Assembly: GCF_030148435.1 (NCBI RefSeq)
Contig: NZ_JASBTN010000079.1
Span: 62,001 to 126,000, forward strand
Direction of reading: 5' to 3'
Source of the DNA: Aliiroseovarius sp.
Lineage (GTDB): Bacteria > Pseudomonadota > Alphaproteobacteria > Rhodobacterales > Rhodobacteraceae
DNA length: 64,000 nucleotides
The stretch's first letter is position 1. Each line of letters opens with the position of its first letter. Positions 1-8,693 of this stretch are shown one piece after another. The notes below the pieces were generated by a model that saw nothing but the letters and a program-made list of their open reading frames with translations, searched no databases and was not told the origin of the DNA. A program made the position numbers and the translations under genes.

Positions 1-561
1 GTCATCGCGCCCGGCATATTCCGCAGGCACCGCGTGTGCGCCAAGGAAGGTGGTCACGATCCGCACCGGCCGCACATCGGTGATCCGGCGCGCGGTGCGC
101 AGCATCTTCAACTCGGTGTCCCGGTCCAGACCGTAGCCCGACTTGACCTCGATGGTGGTTGTGCCTTCCGCGATCAGGCTATCGGCCAGTTTCACCGCGG
201 AATTCAGCAACACCTCTTGCGAGGCTTCCCGCGTTTTGGTCACGGTCGAGACGATCCCTCCGCCCGCCCGCGCGATCTCTTCATAAGAGGCCCCTTTCAG
301 GCGCATCTCGAATTCCCGCGCGCGGTTGCCACCGTGCACGATATGTGTGTGACAGTCGATCAGGGAGGGTGTGACCAGCCGGCCTTCCAAAGACCGCGCA
401 GGCAATCCGGCAAACCGGGACGGGCAATCCGACGCCCTCCCGGCCCATGAAATCCTGTCACCTTCGATCACAATGCAGGCGTCATGGATCAATCCATACT
501 CCGTCGCGTCGGCGGCCATGGTCGCCACGGAGATGTCGGAAAGGCGGAAGGGCGGGGGCAT
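1..561 (-). CDS. hutI: Imidazolonepropionase, N-terminal part (3' end outside window)
   Basis: The first 187 codons read leftward from the ATG at 559-561 and run off the window edge. HutI hydrolyses 4-imidazolone-5-propanoate to N-formimino-L-glutamate, the third step of histidine degradation, in the cytosol. The metal-binding HxH pair of this amidohydrolase family is visible at residues 71-73 (DCHTHIVHGG), followed by family blocks GGGIVSTV and, near the edge, LGAHAVPAEY. It diverges from hutF, whose enzyme uses the HutI product, and the two share an intergenic region with twin palindromic sites. The frame is intact as far as it is visible. Confidence 0.93.
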   Translation of the reverse strand, partial: MPPPFRLSDISVATMAADATEYGLIHDACIVIEGDRISWAGRASDCPSRFAGLPARSLEGRLVTPSLIDCHTHIVHGGNRAREFEMRLKGASYEEIARAGGGIVSTVTKTREASQEVLLNSAVKLADSLIAEGTTTIEVKSGYGLDRDTELKMLRTARRITDVRPVRIVTTFLGAHAVPAEYAGRDD

Positions 562-575
562 CGTTTGTCCTTGAA

Positions 576-610
576 TATGTAGCTACATAAAGCTAATATG
601 ATGCTACATA
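576..610. promoter_or_regulatory. Twin operator-like sites, probable HutC (GntR) binding
   Basis: A perfect 14-bp palindrome TATGTAGCTACATA lies at 576-589. A near copy TATGATGCTACATA, differing at two central positions, lies at 597-610. Their starts are 21 bp apart, about two helical turns, which places both on one face of the DNA. They sit between the divergent hutI and hutF starts, and a HutC-type GntR regulator is encoded in the same operon. HutC-family proteins bind short AT-rich palindromes with TGTA/TACA-like half sites. Assignment to the local HutC is inference. Confidence 0.7.
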
Positions 611-631
611 ATAAGTCAATGGACTCCTGTG

Positions 632-1996
632 ATGCAAAAAATAGCCGCGAAACAGGCTCTTACCGAGGCCGGTTGGCAGGACAATGTCGAGATCGGTGTC
701 GAGAAGGGCCGAATCTCTTACATCAAAGAGGCGGCAGGCCCTGCCGATGAGAGGGTTTCATTGGTTCTGCCAGCCCCTCTTAACCTGCACAGCCATGCCT
801 TTCAGCGCGCCATGTCGGGTCTGACCGAAGCGCGGGGCCCGGATGGAAGCGACAGTTTCTGGAGCTGGCGGCGCCTGATGTACAGATTTCTGGATCAGCT
901 CACCCCGGATCAGGTCCAGGCGATCGCCGCCCAGGTGTTCCTTGAGATGCTGGAAGCCGGATATGCCAGCGTTGCCGAGTTTCATTACCTTCATCATGAT
1001 CGCGAAGGGAACCCCTACACAAACCTCGGCGAAATGTCCGGGCGGATCGTAGAGGCCGCAAAGGATGTGGGCATTGGCCTGACCCTGCTGCCGGTTCTGT
1101 ACCAGTACGGCGGCTGTGATGCGCGACCGCTGAATGGCGGGCAGCGGCGGTTCGGCAACGACCCGGATCGGTTTCAGCGCCTGCATGAAGCTGCGGCGCG
1201 TACAGTCGCCTCCGGGCCTGCCGATTTTGATATCGGTGTGGCCCCCCATTCCCTGCGGGCGGTTGACGCCGAGGGGCTCGCCCGGTCGATCGCCTTGGGT
1301 GGCAATGGCCCAATTCACATGCATCTCGCGGAACAGGTTGCCGAGGTTGACGAGGTCATTGGCCACATGGGGGCCCGCCCCACCGAATGGCTGCTCGCCA
1401 ATCAGGATGTCGATGCGCGGTGGTGCCTGATCCACGCGACCCAGATGACCGAAGCGGAAACCCGTGGTCTGGCAAAGACAGGCGCGGTGGCGGGTCTGTG
1501 TCCGATCACGGAATCCAGCCTCGGCGACGGGATTTTCAACGGCACCCAATATCTGGCGGACGGGGGGCGCATCGGGTTCGGATCGGATTCAAACGTGCAT
1601 ATTGCCCTGTTCGACGAACTCAGGACGCTGGAGTACTCGCAACGCCTGCGGGACCGCAGCCGGGCCGCACTGGCAAACCGGGACCATTCGACAGGCCGTG
1701 TGCTGTTTGACGCGGCAAATGCGGGGGGGGCGCAGGCCGGAGGACGGGAATGCGGTGTGCTTGCTCCCGGGATGCTGGCGGACATGGTCGGGCTTGATCT
1801 GGACAATGAATGGGGCGTCGGGCGCCGTGGGGACATGGCGCTGGATACGCTGATCTTCGGCGGGCATGGCCACGATTGCATCACGGATATCTGGAGCGCG
1901 GGGCGCCACGTCGTAAAAGGCGGTCGCCACGTCGCGCGGGACCGGATAACAATGGAGTTCGTCAAGGCGATGGGAGAGCTGGAGCAGGTGATATGA
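632..1996 (+). CDS. hutF: Formimidoylglutamate deiminase HutF
   Basis: A 454-residue amidohydrolase that converts N-formimino-L-glutamate to N-formyl-L-glutamate and ammonia, the branch of histidine catabolism that bypasses direct HutG cleavage. The metal-binding motif LNLHSHAFQRAM is near residue 55, and the family blocks FHYLHH and GSDSNVHIALFDELR follow. A GTG at 629 precedes the ATG at 632; the ATG is preferred. The stop overlaps the hutC start (ATGA at 1993-1996), which indicates translational coupling. A run of eight G near 1735 is in frame and does no damage. Length is usual for HutF. Confidence 0.93.
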   Translation: MQKIAAKQALTEAGWQDNVEIGVEKGRISYIKEAAGPADERVSLVLPAPLNLHSHAFQRAMSGLTEARGPDGSDSFWSWRRLMYRFLDQLTPDQVQAIAAQVFLEMLEAGYASVAEFHYLHHDREGNPYTNLGEMSGRIVEAAKDVGIGLTLLPVLYQYGGCDARPLNGGQRRFGNDPDRFQRLHEAAARTVASGPADFDIGVAPHSLRAVDAEGLARSIALGGNGPIHMHLAEQVAEVDEVIGHMGARPTEWLLANQDVDARWCLIHATQMTEAETRGLAKTGAVAGLCPITESSLGDGIFNGTQYLADGGRIGFGSDSNVHIALFDELRTLEYSQRLRDRSRAALANRDHSTGRVLFDAANAGGAQAGGRECGVLAPGMLADMVGLDLDNEWGVGRRGDMALDTLIFGGHGHDCITDIWSAGRHVVKGGRHVARDRITMEFVKAMGELEQVI

Positions 1997-2691
1997 GCGC
2001 AGACCGGCTGTCTTGGAAAGATGTCAGGGATCGGATCCGCGATCAAATTCTCCAGCGCGCCTATGCGCCGGGTGACAAGCTGCCTCGCGATGCCGATATC
2101 GCGCAAGAGTTCGGGTGCGCCCGTTCGACCGTGCAACGGGCCATGCAGGATTTGTCTGACTCGGGCCTGATTGAACGCAAGCGCAAGGGGGGCACGCATG
2201 TCAGGGCCGACCCGGTGACGCGGGCGACACTCGACATTCCCATCACCCGGCTTGAAGTGGAGGAAACCGGCAGCGTCTACGGATATCAGCTGATTGACCG
2301 GCAGGTGCTGCCCGTTCCCCGGGAGATCGCCGCGAAGCTTGAACAGGTCGAAGCCAAGTCCATGCTGCGTGTTCAGGCGCTGCATCTTGCGGACCACAAA
2401 CCGCATATCCTCGAAGATCGCTGGGTCAGTATCGAAACCGCACCGGAAATCCTCGATGTGGATCTTTCACGGGAAAGCGCCAATGAATGGTTGGTGCGCA
2501 ACAAACCCTATACCCGGTTCGACCTGCGCATCTATGCCATCGCTGCCGACGCGCAAACGGCCAGGATGCTGGCCGCTGAACCCGGCGACGCATTGCTGGT
2601 CATCGACCGCACCACATGGGTCGGGGCGGACCCGATCACGACGGTTCGGTCGATCACCATTCCCGGCTACCAATTGCTGACCAAGAGCTGA
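1993..2691 (+). CDS. hutC: Histidine utilisation repressor HutC (GntR family)
   Basis: A 232-residue transcription factor. Residues about 5-75 form a GntR winged helix (KLPRDADIAQEFGCARSTVQRAMQDL). Residues about 90-230 look like a UTRA ligand-binding domain, which in HutC proteins senses urocanate. The start overlaps the hutF stop by ATGA, so a longer upstream reading in this frame is not used. The likely targets are the twin palindromes between hutI and hutF, which would also make the repressor autoregulatory. The family is clear; the ligand is inferred from context. Confidence 0.88.
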   Translation: MSADRLSWKDVRDRIRDQILQRAYAPGDKLPRDADIAQEFGCARSTVQRAMQDLSDSGLIERKRKGGTHVRADPVTRATLDIPITRLEVEETGSVYGYQLIDRQVLPVPREIAAKLEQVEAKSMLRVQALHLADHKPHILEDRWVSIETAPEILDVDLSRESANEWLVRNKPYTRFDLRIYAIAADAQTARMLAAEPGDALLVIDRTTWVGADPITTVRSITIPGYQLLTKS

Positions 2692-2793
2692 CCCTCAGTT
2701 TTGCACGGGAATGGGAGCAGGGGGCCCGTTTCGAAACGGCATTGCCCCGTGACCCGGATCCTTCAGAGGCATCGCCTCACGTTTGTTTGAACT

Positions 2794-2807
2794 TTGATCG
2801 AAATCAA
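2794..2807. promoter_or_regulatory. Perfect FNR/FnrL-type box
   Basis: TTGATCGAAATCAA matches the FNR consensus TTGAT-N4-ATCAA at every fixed position. It lies in the 406-base stretch between hutC and the ABC operon, 48 bases upstream of a small candidate gene (2856) and 290 bases upstream of the first permease. No strong -10 element is visible at the spacing expected for a class II FNR promoter. Alphaproteobacteria use this box for low-oxygen control by FnrL. Confidence 0.6.
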
Positions 2808-2855
2808 TGATCGAGCAGGGGTGTCGGACGAGGCTCGGTTTGTTGGTAAGGGAAA

Positions 2856-3101
2856 GTGCATTCAGTGCGTCCGCGAGATGCGTCATGTCCGATCTGCTCA
2901 ACGGTGCTGGCAGCATTGTCAGCATCGGTCTTCCTGTCCGCTGCGCGTGAGGTCCATGGCGGTGGTGCGAGGATCGGGGCGATCACCGGGCCACGGCCCC
3001 GGGTCTTTGGCTTCGGGGGGCACGGAATGATCAATTTGTTTCGACTTTTGCAGAGCAGGCAGGCAAGCTCCGGATACGGTTCCAAGGCGTCATTCACATG
3101 A
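2856..3101 (+). CDS. Candidate small protein leading the YHS-ABC operon
   Basis: An 81-residue reading frame with a GTG start, preceded by AAGGGA. Its stop overlaps the start of the first permease in an ATGA tetranucleotide (3098-3101), the same coupling seen at two later junctions of this operon. It has a CPIC dicysteine motif near residue 11, then a short hydrophobic stretch and a Gly/Arg-rich tail. I recognise no family. It would place the FNR box at a promoter-like distance. It may be chance coding in GC-rich DNA; apart from it and the FNR box I see nothing in 2692-3097. Confidence 0.3.
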   Translation: MHSVRPRDASCPICSTVLAALSASVFLSAAREVHGGGARIGAITGPRPRVFGFGGHGMINLFRLLQSRQASSGYGSKASFT

Positions 3102-4243
3102 AGGTCTCGGCCATGCTCAATCTAGCCTGGAAAAACAGCATCCTGCGCCCTGGCCGCATGGTTCTGATCATCCTGTCCGTTGCCGCGGTGCTGGCCGAAA
3201 TCCTGGTGTTGGAGGGGTTTCTGGCCGGCTCATATACACAGTTGCGGCAAACGGTGCTGCGCCGCGGTGGCGATGTCATGGTGGCCCAGTCGGGCGTCAC
3301 GAACTTCCTCGCAACGCGTTCGATCCTGCCCCAGCAGGCCCGTGCCGCCGTCGAGGCCATCCCGGGCGTTGCCGGGACACATCCCCTGGCCGCGATCGGC
3401 CTGATTTACGAGGCCGGGGAACGGCGCTCGCCCATCATCGTCATGGTCTATGACGATGCGGGCGGTCCCTTTGCAATGGCCGCCGGCAAGCCGCCGGCCG
3501 AAGATGGCAGCATCGCAGTCGACCATGCATTGGCCGAAAAGTTCGGCTTGAGCACCGGCGACACGCTGACGCTGTCCGACTTCGAGTTTTCGATTTCCGG
3601 CATCACGCGCGGTGAATCGGCGCTGTTCACGCCATTCGCCTTCATGAATTTCGATACGCTGATCGATTTCTATTTCGAATCCGACGTGGCCTCGGACATT
3701 GCCGCATTCCCTCTGCTGAGCTTTCTTTCCGTTGACGCCGCACCGGGGACCGATCCCGCGGACCTTGCCGCGCGCATTACCGGTGAAGTCGCCGACGCGC
3801 AGGCGATGCTGCCGCGCGACCTGGCCCTGAACGACGAAGAAATGGGCCGCGAACTGTTGGGGCCGGTCCTGAACCTGCTTTTGGGTCTCAGCTACGGGAT
3901 CGGCGCCATGGCGATCGGAATGTTCACCTTTGCGGCCGTGCGAAGCCGTCGCAGGTCGCTTGGGGTGATGCGCGCGCTTGGCTTCACGGCGCGGCACATC
4001 GCAACCGGCGTGGTTGCGGAAGCCGTGGTGACAGCCGTCGCTGCGATCCCCCTGGGGATCCTCATGGCCGTCGGCCTCGCCGCGCTGATCGAACGGGTCG
4101 CTCCGGTTTACCTGCTGGAAGTGCTGGAGCCGCGGGCGCTTTTGCAAACGGCTTTCGTCGCGGTGGCACTCGCTGTTCTCGGAGCTCTGGCGCCGCTTCG
4201 CATGCTGATGCGGCTCGACCCGGCTACGGCATTCAGGGAGTGA
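3098..4243 (+). CDS. FtsX/MacB-type ABC transporter permease (first)
   Basis: A 381-residue inner-membrane protein. One N-terminal membrane helix (about 20-40) is followed by a periplasmic domain and three C-terminal helices with the FtsX-like block MRALGFTARHI, the architecture of LolC/E and MacB permeases. It should pair with the second permease and the ATPase downstream to form a mechanotransmission or lipoprotein-release type transporter. An alternative ATG lies at 3113. The spacing to the next gene is four bases. The substrate cannot be read from the sequence. Confidence 0.85.
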   Translation: MKVSAMLNLAWKNSILRPGRMVLIILSVAAVLAEILVLEGFLAGSYTQLRQTVLRRGGDVMVAQSGVTNFLATRSILPQQARAAVEAIPGVAGTHPLAAIGLIYEAGERRSPIIVMVYDDAGGPFAMAAGKPPAEDGSIAVDHALAEKFGLSTGDTLTLSDFEFSISGITRGESALFTPFAFMNFDTLIDFYFESDVASDIAAFPLLSFLSVDAAPGTDPADLAARITGEVADAQAMLPRDLALNDEEMGRELLGPVLNLLLGLSYGIGAMAIGMFTFAAVRSRRRSLGVMRALGFTARHIATGVVAEAVVTAVAAIPLGILMAVGLAALIERVAPVYLLEVLEPRALLQTAFVAVALAVLGALAPLRMLMRLDPATAFRE

Positions 4244-4247
4244 AGCG

Positions 4248-5357
4248 ATGTTGAACTGGACCTTTCGCGAACTGATTTCCGCCCCGCAACAGCTTCTTGC
4301 CAGCGTCGCCGCGGTGGCTGGCGCCTTCGCGCTGGTCCTGTTCTTCGAAGGCGTCTTTGCCGGGGAATCCGACCAGATCGTTGCCCTGATCGAACGCACC
4401 GAAGGCGATGTCTGGGTCATGCAGAAAGGCGTCGGCAACATGCACATGGCGACGTCATTCGTTTCCGACTGGAAGATTGACGCCGTGGCGGATGTGGATG
4501 GCGTCGAAAAGGTCACGCCGATCCTGTATCTGAACTCGGCGATCGAGGCGGGCGGGCGCAACTGGTTCTCCTTCGTCGTGGGTCTGGAACCGGGCGACGG
4601 ACGCGCGGGCCCGTGGCGGCACGCGGGGGGCGCGCAACTGCCCGGGGCAGGCACGGCCATCGTGCCGGACATCTTTGCCTCGGACGCGGGTCTGTCGATT
4701 GGCGACACGGTCCGGATCGCCGGTCGCGATTTCGCCGTGGCCGGTTTCTCGGGCGACACGTTCTCGATGGCAAATTCCATCACCTTTGTCACCATCGACG
4801 ATCTTGCCGATACGATGTCGTCGATCGGCACCGTCAGCTACATGCTGGTCGATGCCGCGCCGGGGGTGGACCCGGCCATCCTGGCGAACCGGATCATGGG
4901 CGAGGTCGAGAAGGTCAACGCCTTGACACGTGCGGAATTCGCGGCACGTGACTATTCGATCGCCGTGCAGATGGGTTTGGAAATCGTCTGGATGATGACC
5001 CTCATCGGCGGGGCGCTGGCGATGCTGCTGACCGGTTTCATCGTCCATTCCCACATCTCCGAGCGCGAACGCGAACTGGCGGTCATGAAGGCGCTCGGGG
5101 TCCGCAACTCCGCGATCTACGGCTCCACGATGCTGCAGGCACTGGCCATTGGCGCCCTGGCCTTCCTGCTGGCGGTCGCCCTGATGCTCTTGGCCATACC
5201 GCTCACGCAGTGGCTGATGCCCAAGGTCAGCCTGGCCATGACCGGCGAGGCGCTGATCCGAACCGGATCGACCGCCTTGGTCGTCTCGCTGGTCGCCTCC
5301 GTCATCCCCGTCCGCCGGGTGCTGTCGGTCGATCCCGTAACCGCGTTTCAGCAATGA
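4248..5357 (+). CDS. FtsX/MacB-type ABC transporter permease (second)
   Basis: A 369-residue paralogous partner of the upstream permease with the same layout: N-terminal helix, large periplasmic domain (about 45-240), and three C-terminal helices including the FtsX-domain block LAVMKALGVRNSAIYG. Two different permeases beside one ATPase resemble the LolC-LolE-LolD arrangement, but the proteins are not obviously LolC or LolE, and the neighbouring LolA-like and outer-membrane genes suggest a dedicated envelope pathway. It is followed by a GAGGAAG ribosome-binding site for the ATPase gene. Confidence 0.85.
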   Translation: MLNWTFRELISAPQQLLASVAAVAGAFALVLFFEGVFAGESDQIVALIERTEGDVWVMQKGVGNMHMATSFVSDWKIDAVADVDGVEKVTPILYLNSAIEAGGRNWFSFVVGLEPGDGRAGPWRHAGGAQLPGAGTAIVPDIFASDAGLSIGDTVRIAGRDFAVAGFSGDTFSMANSITFVTIDDLADTMSSIGTVSYMLVDAAPGVDPAILANRIMGEVEKVNALTRAEFAARDYSIAVQMGLEIVWMMTLIGGALAMLLTGFIVHSHISERERELAVMKALGVRNSAIYGSTMLQALAIGALAFLLAVALMLLAIPLTQWLMPKVSLAMTGEALIRTGSTALVVSLVASVIPVRRVLSVDPVTAFQQ

Positions 5358-5367
5358 GGAAGCAGCC

Positions 5368-6249
5368 ATGACAACACCGATCCTGAGCGCCCGGGACATC
5401 GTCAAGACCTTCGGCGAAGGGCACACGTTGGTGCGCGCCGTCGACGGTGTGTCGGTGGAGCTTCAGCCGGGCGAACTGGTGACGATCACCGGACCGTCCG
5501 GATCCGGGAAGACGACGCTGGTCTCGATCCTGGGCGCATTGCTGCGGCCCAGCTCGGGCGAGGTCCGTATCGATGGCGCGGATCTGTCCGCCCTGAGTGA
5601 CGCCGAGTTGTCGCGTCTCCGGGCGCGGTCAATCGGATTCGTGTTCCAGTCTTTCAACTTGCTCGAGGCGCTGAGCGTTCGCGACAACGTGCTGTTTCCC
5701 GCGACTCTCGCGCCGGGTGGCACGCGGGCTGCCGAGGCGCGGGCCGACGCCCTGCTTGAGAAACTCGGCCTGACCGGGCGCCGGTCCGCGCTGCCGCGCA
5801 CCCTGTCGGGTGGCGAAAAGCAGCGCGTGGCGATTGCGCGCGCGCTCATCAACGAACCCAAGCTGATCATCGCCGACGAACCCACCGGAAATCTGGACAG
5901 CAAAAGCGGGCAGCAGGTGGTCATGATCCTCCATGATGTGGCACGCGATCAGGGCAAGTCGGTCCTGATCGTCACCCATGACCAGCGGGTCGAGGAAGTG
6001 GCCGACCGTGTGCTCTGGCTCGAAGACGGCACGCTGCGCGATCGCAAGGCAGAGGTGCGCGACTGGGTGCGCGACCCTGTCTGCAACATGGCGCTCGACG
6101 CCTGGACATCGACCATTTTCGCCGATCATGGCGGGACGCGCTTCCACTTCTGTTCGGACCGCTGTCGCGAACGGTTCCTCGCAAAGCCCGATAAATACAC
6201 CGGGCATGAATCGGGCACTGTCATCCCTCTTGAAAGGAGGCCGAAATGA
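5368..6249 (+). CDS. ABC transporter ATPase with C-terminal YHS (TRASH-like) domain
   Basis: A 293-residue fusion. Residues 1-225 are a LolD/MacB-class ATPase: Walker A GPSGSGKTT (42-50), Q-loop Q94, signature LSGGE (146-150), Walker B LIIADE (166-171), H-loop H204. Residues about 234-280 form a YHS domain with DPVCNM (C239), HFCSDRC (C262 and C266) and a final PDKY. Such domains bind metal ions through these cysteines. Fusion to the ATPase suggests transport is gated or tuned by a metal; this is inference. LolD and MacB ATPases normally end near residue 230. The stop overlaps the next start by ATGA. Confidence 0.88.
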   Translation: MTTPILSARDIVKTFGEGHTLVRAVDGVSVELQPGELVTITGPSGSGKTTLVSILGALLRPSSGEVRIDGADLSALSDAELSRLRARSIGFVFQSFNLLEALSVRDNVLFPATLAPGGTRAAEARADALLEKLGLTGRRSALPRTLSGGEKQRVAIARALINEPKLIIADEPTGNLDSKSGQQVVMILHDVARDQGKSVLIVTHDQRVEEVADRVLWLEDGTLRDRKAEVRDWVRDPVCNMALDAWTSTIFADHGGTRFHFCSDRCRERFLAKPDKYTGHESGTVIPLERRPK

Positions 6250-7037
6250 AACCCTTTCTCCCGCTTCTCCTGGCCAGCCTTCTGGTGGTGCCGGTGTCGG
6301 TTTTCGCCGGCTCCGACGGCGCGGCGCGCGGCCTTGCCATAGCTCAGGAATCCGAACGCCGCGATACCGGCTGGCGCGACAGCACCGTGGACGTCACCAT
6401 GATCCTGCAGGATCGTCGCGGCCAGACCCGCGAACGGATGCTGCGCCTGTCGATGCTGGAAAAACCCGGCAACGCCGGGGACAAGACCCTGACCATCTTT
6501 GATTCACCGCCCGACATGGCCGGCACGCTGTTCCTCAGCCACGCCGTTGTCGGAAATGACGACAACCTCTGGCTCTACCTGCCGTCCCTGAAACGGGTCA
6601 AACGCATCTCGTCCTCCAACAAGACCGGCGCGTTCTTCGGCAGCGAATTCGCCTACGAGGACATCTCGGCCCCGGAAATCGGCAAGTTCACCTACAATTA
6701 TGTCGGTGACAAACCCTGCGGGCGGCTGACCTGTTTCGTCGTGGAACGGTTCCCCACCTACCGCAACTCCGGCTACAGCAAACTGGTAACATGGTTCGAT
6801 ACCGCCGAATACCGACCGCAGCGGATCGACTATGTCGACCGCTCCGGCAGGGCCCTCAAGGTGCTGACCTTTTCGGGATACAAGCGCTACGCCGGTCGGT
6901 ACTGGCGGCCACAGACATTGACCATGCAGAACAACAAGACCGGCAGGACGACGATCCTGCGCTATGGAAACTACGCTTTCGGACGCGGCCTGTCGGATGC
7001 CTATTTCAGCCAGGGCAACCTGAGGAACATCCAATGA
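6246..7037 (+). CDS. Periplasmic LolA-like (outer membrane lipoprotein-sorting) protein
   Basis: A 263-residue exported protein with a clear signal peptide (residues 1-21, ending VFAG). It resembles the LolA-like family often named outer membrane lipoprotein-sorting protein (PF17131 type): blocks DNLWLYLPSLKRVKRI, GSEFAYEDI and a YRPQRIDY strand. These proteins form a half-barrel that can carry lipid or lipoprotein through the periplasm. A strong AAAGGAGG precedes the ATG. It overlaps both neighbours by ATGA, so it is almost certainly co-expressed with the ABC genes and the outer-membrane protein. Confidence 0.85.
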   Translation: MKPFLPLLLASLLVVPVSVFAGSDGAARGLAIAQESERRDTGWRDSTVDVTMILQDRRGQTRERMLRLSMLEKPGNAGDKTLTIFDSPPDMAGTLFLSHAVVGNDDNLWLYLPSLKRVKRISSSNKTGAFFGSEFAYEDISAPEIGKFTYNYVGDKPCGRLTCFVVERFPTYRNSGYSKLVTWFDTAEYRPQRIDYVDRSGRALKVLTFSGYKRYAGRYWRPQTLTMQNNKTGRTTILRYGNYAFGRGLSDAYFSQGNLRNIQ

Positions 7038-8209
7038 CAAGAGGAACATGGTTCGCCTTGATCGCGGCGTTCGTGGCGGGACAGGCGGGGGCGCAGACAT
7101 CCCTGAGCGGTTCGATCGCAGGCGAATTGCGCTATTTCCCTCAAAGCCCCGCTTTCGCCGGGCAGTCCGACGAACCTCTTCAGTTCTCCACCAGCTTCGA
7201 AGCCCGGATTTCCCACGACCTGGAAAACGGCAACAATCGGATCGTCGTCTCGCCGTTCCTGCGCTTTGGCGGCGACGGCCGCGATCATGTCGACCTGCGC
7301 GAGGCCTTCTGGCTGCACCAGCGCGACGGGTGGAGCCTGACGGTCGGCATCGACAAGGTGTTCTGGGGTGTCACCGAAAGCCGCCACCTGGTCAATATCA
7401 TCAACCAGGACGACGCGCTTGAGGACATCGACGGCGAAGACAAGCTGGGCCAGCCCATGGTCAGCCTGTCATTCTACGGCGACTTCGGCGCCTTGAGTGT
7501 CTATGTGCTCCCATGGTTCCGCGAGCGCGAGTTTCTGGATTTCGGCGACCGGCTCGCAGGTCCGCTGCCGATCGGCCCCGCAACCTACGATTCCCCGGAC
7601 GCGCGATCCCACGTCGACTATGCGCTGCGCTGGTCGCACTCGGTCGGGAGCGTCGATGTCGGTCTGTCCTACTTCAACGGAACCAGCCGCGAACCTCGGA
7701 TGATCGCCACCGGCCCCACCCTGGTTCCGCACTACGACCAGATCAGCCAGGCCGGTCTTGACCTGCAACTCACCACCGGCGACTGGCTCTGGAAACTGGA
7801 GGCGATCCGGCGCAACGGGCATGGGCCCGGTTTCTGGGCCGCCACGGGCGGGTTCGAATGGACGACCCCCGGCTTTGCCGGAACTGGTGCCGACCTCGGG
7901 CTGATTGCCGAATACAGCCACGATGGCCGCGACCCGACCCTGGCGCCGGCCACTCTCTATGACGACGACCTGTTTCTCGGCGCGCGGCTTGCGCTGAATG
8001 ATATCAGCGACACCAACCTCCTCGCCGGCGCCCTCCTGGACCGGGACACCGACGCGCGCGTGTTCCTGATCGAAGGCCAACGGCGGCTGGGCGACGACTG
8101 GCTTCTGTCGCTCGAAGGACGTTTCTTCGACGGCGCGACCGGGTCGGACCCGATCCTGGCCATCCAGAACGACGACTTCCTTTCGATAAGTCTGAAACGG
8201 TCATTCTAG
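7034..8209 (+). CDS. Predicted outer-membrane beta-barrel protein
   Basis: A 391-residue protein with a signal peptide ending AGAQ (about residue 21), followed by alternating amphipathic strands and a C-terminal SLKRSF ending in phenylalanine, the usual beta-barrel assembly signature. It looks like proteins found beside LolA-like and RND/MacB-type genes (DUF1302-like), but I cannot assign a family firmly. The ATGA overlap with the LolA-like gene makes it the last gene of the operon. Role by context: outer-membrane receiver or channel for the cargo of the YHS-ABC system. Confidence 0.75.
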   Translation: MTRGTWFALIAAFVAGQAGAQTSLSGSIAGELRYFPQSPAFAGQSDEPLQFSTSFEARISHDLENGNNRIVVSPFLRFGGDGRDHVDLREAFWLHQRDGWSLTVGIDKVFWGVTESRHLVNIINQDDALEDIDGEDKLGQPMVSLSFYGDFGALSVYVLPWFREREFLDFGDRLAGPLPIGPATYDSPDARSHVDYALRWSHSVGSVDVGLSYFNGTSREPRMIATGPTLVPHYDQISQAGLDLQLTTGDWLWKLEAIRRNGHGPGFWAATGGFEWTTPGFAGTGADLGLIAEYSHDGRDPTLAPATLYDDDLFLGARLALNDISDTNLLAGALLDRDTDARVFLIEGQRRLGDDWLLSLEGRFFDGATGSDPILAIQNDDFLSISLKRSF

Positions 8210-8448
8210 GACTTCGGGCCCTCGGCCGACGTGTCGCGCGACAAGGGGCAGCACGGATAGCCGTCGCGTCCAACACCAAGAGCCGTCAAAAGTGTGTCGT
8301 CTTCAAGCAGCCCGTCCGCGTGCATCGCAAAAGCGGACTGAATTTGTAGCGGAAAACTGCGTGCGGACTGTGTACGATTTGTGTACAGATGCAGTTCGAC
8401 TGCATGTTGTGGTCGATGCGCTGATTTTTGGGGAAAGATACAATATAT

Positions 8449-8522
8449 TGGAGGCGAGTACCGGAATCGAACCGGTGTACACGGATTTGCAATCCGCTGC
8501 GTCACCACTCCGCCAACTCGCC
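8449..8522 (-). tRNA. tRNA-Cys (GCA)
   Basis: Read on the minus strand, the acceptor stem GGCGAGT (from 8522) pairs with ACTCGCC (8459-8453). It is followed by U73, the normal tRNA-Cys discriminator, and an encoded CCA (8451-8449). The T arm has GGTTCGAATCC, and the anticodon GCA occupies 8490-8488 within ATTGCAAAT. All arms are complete. The 239 bases between the outer-membrane gene and the tRNA hold nothing I can identify. Confidence 0.97.
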
Positions 8523-8693
8523 GCCGAAGGGTGCAGGCGGTTTAGCCCATGGGCGGGGCGGGTGCAAGCCCTGATCGGCGCCGGGTTTGCCGGGATTATT
8601 AGTGGCAATCTTGCCGCAGGGCGGGGGGCGGATATTGCCGCTCCTCTCGATCTGTGGCAAGACGGGCTCGCTATAGCCACGGATGGATCGACC

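Noticed and set aside
1732-1740. Frameshift in hutF at a run of eight G
   Set aside because: The translation is continuous and family-like on both sides of the run, so the gene is intact.
8292-8693. An extended N-terminus for the pcm-like gene
   Set aside because: The extension would cross the tRNA-Cys gene; the ATG at 8694 fits the family start.
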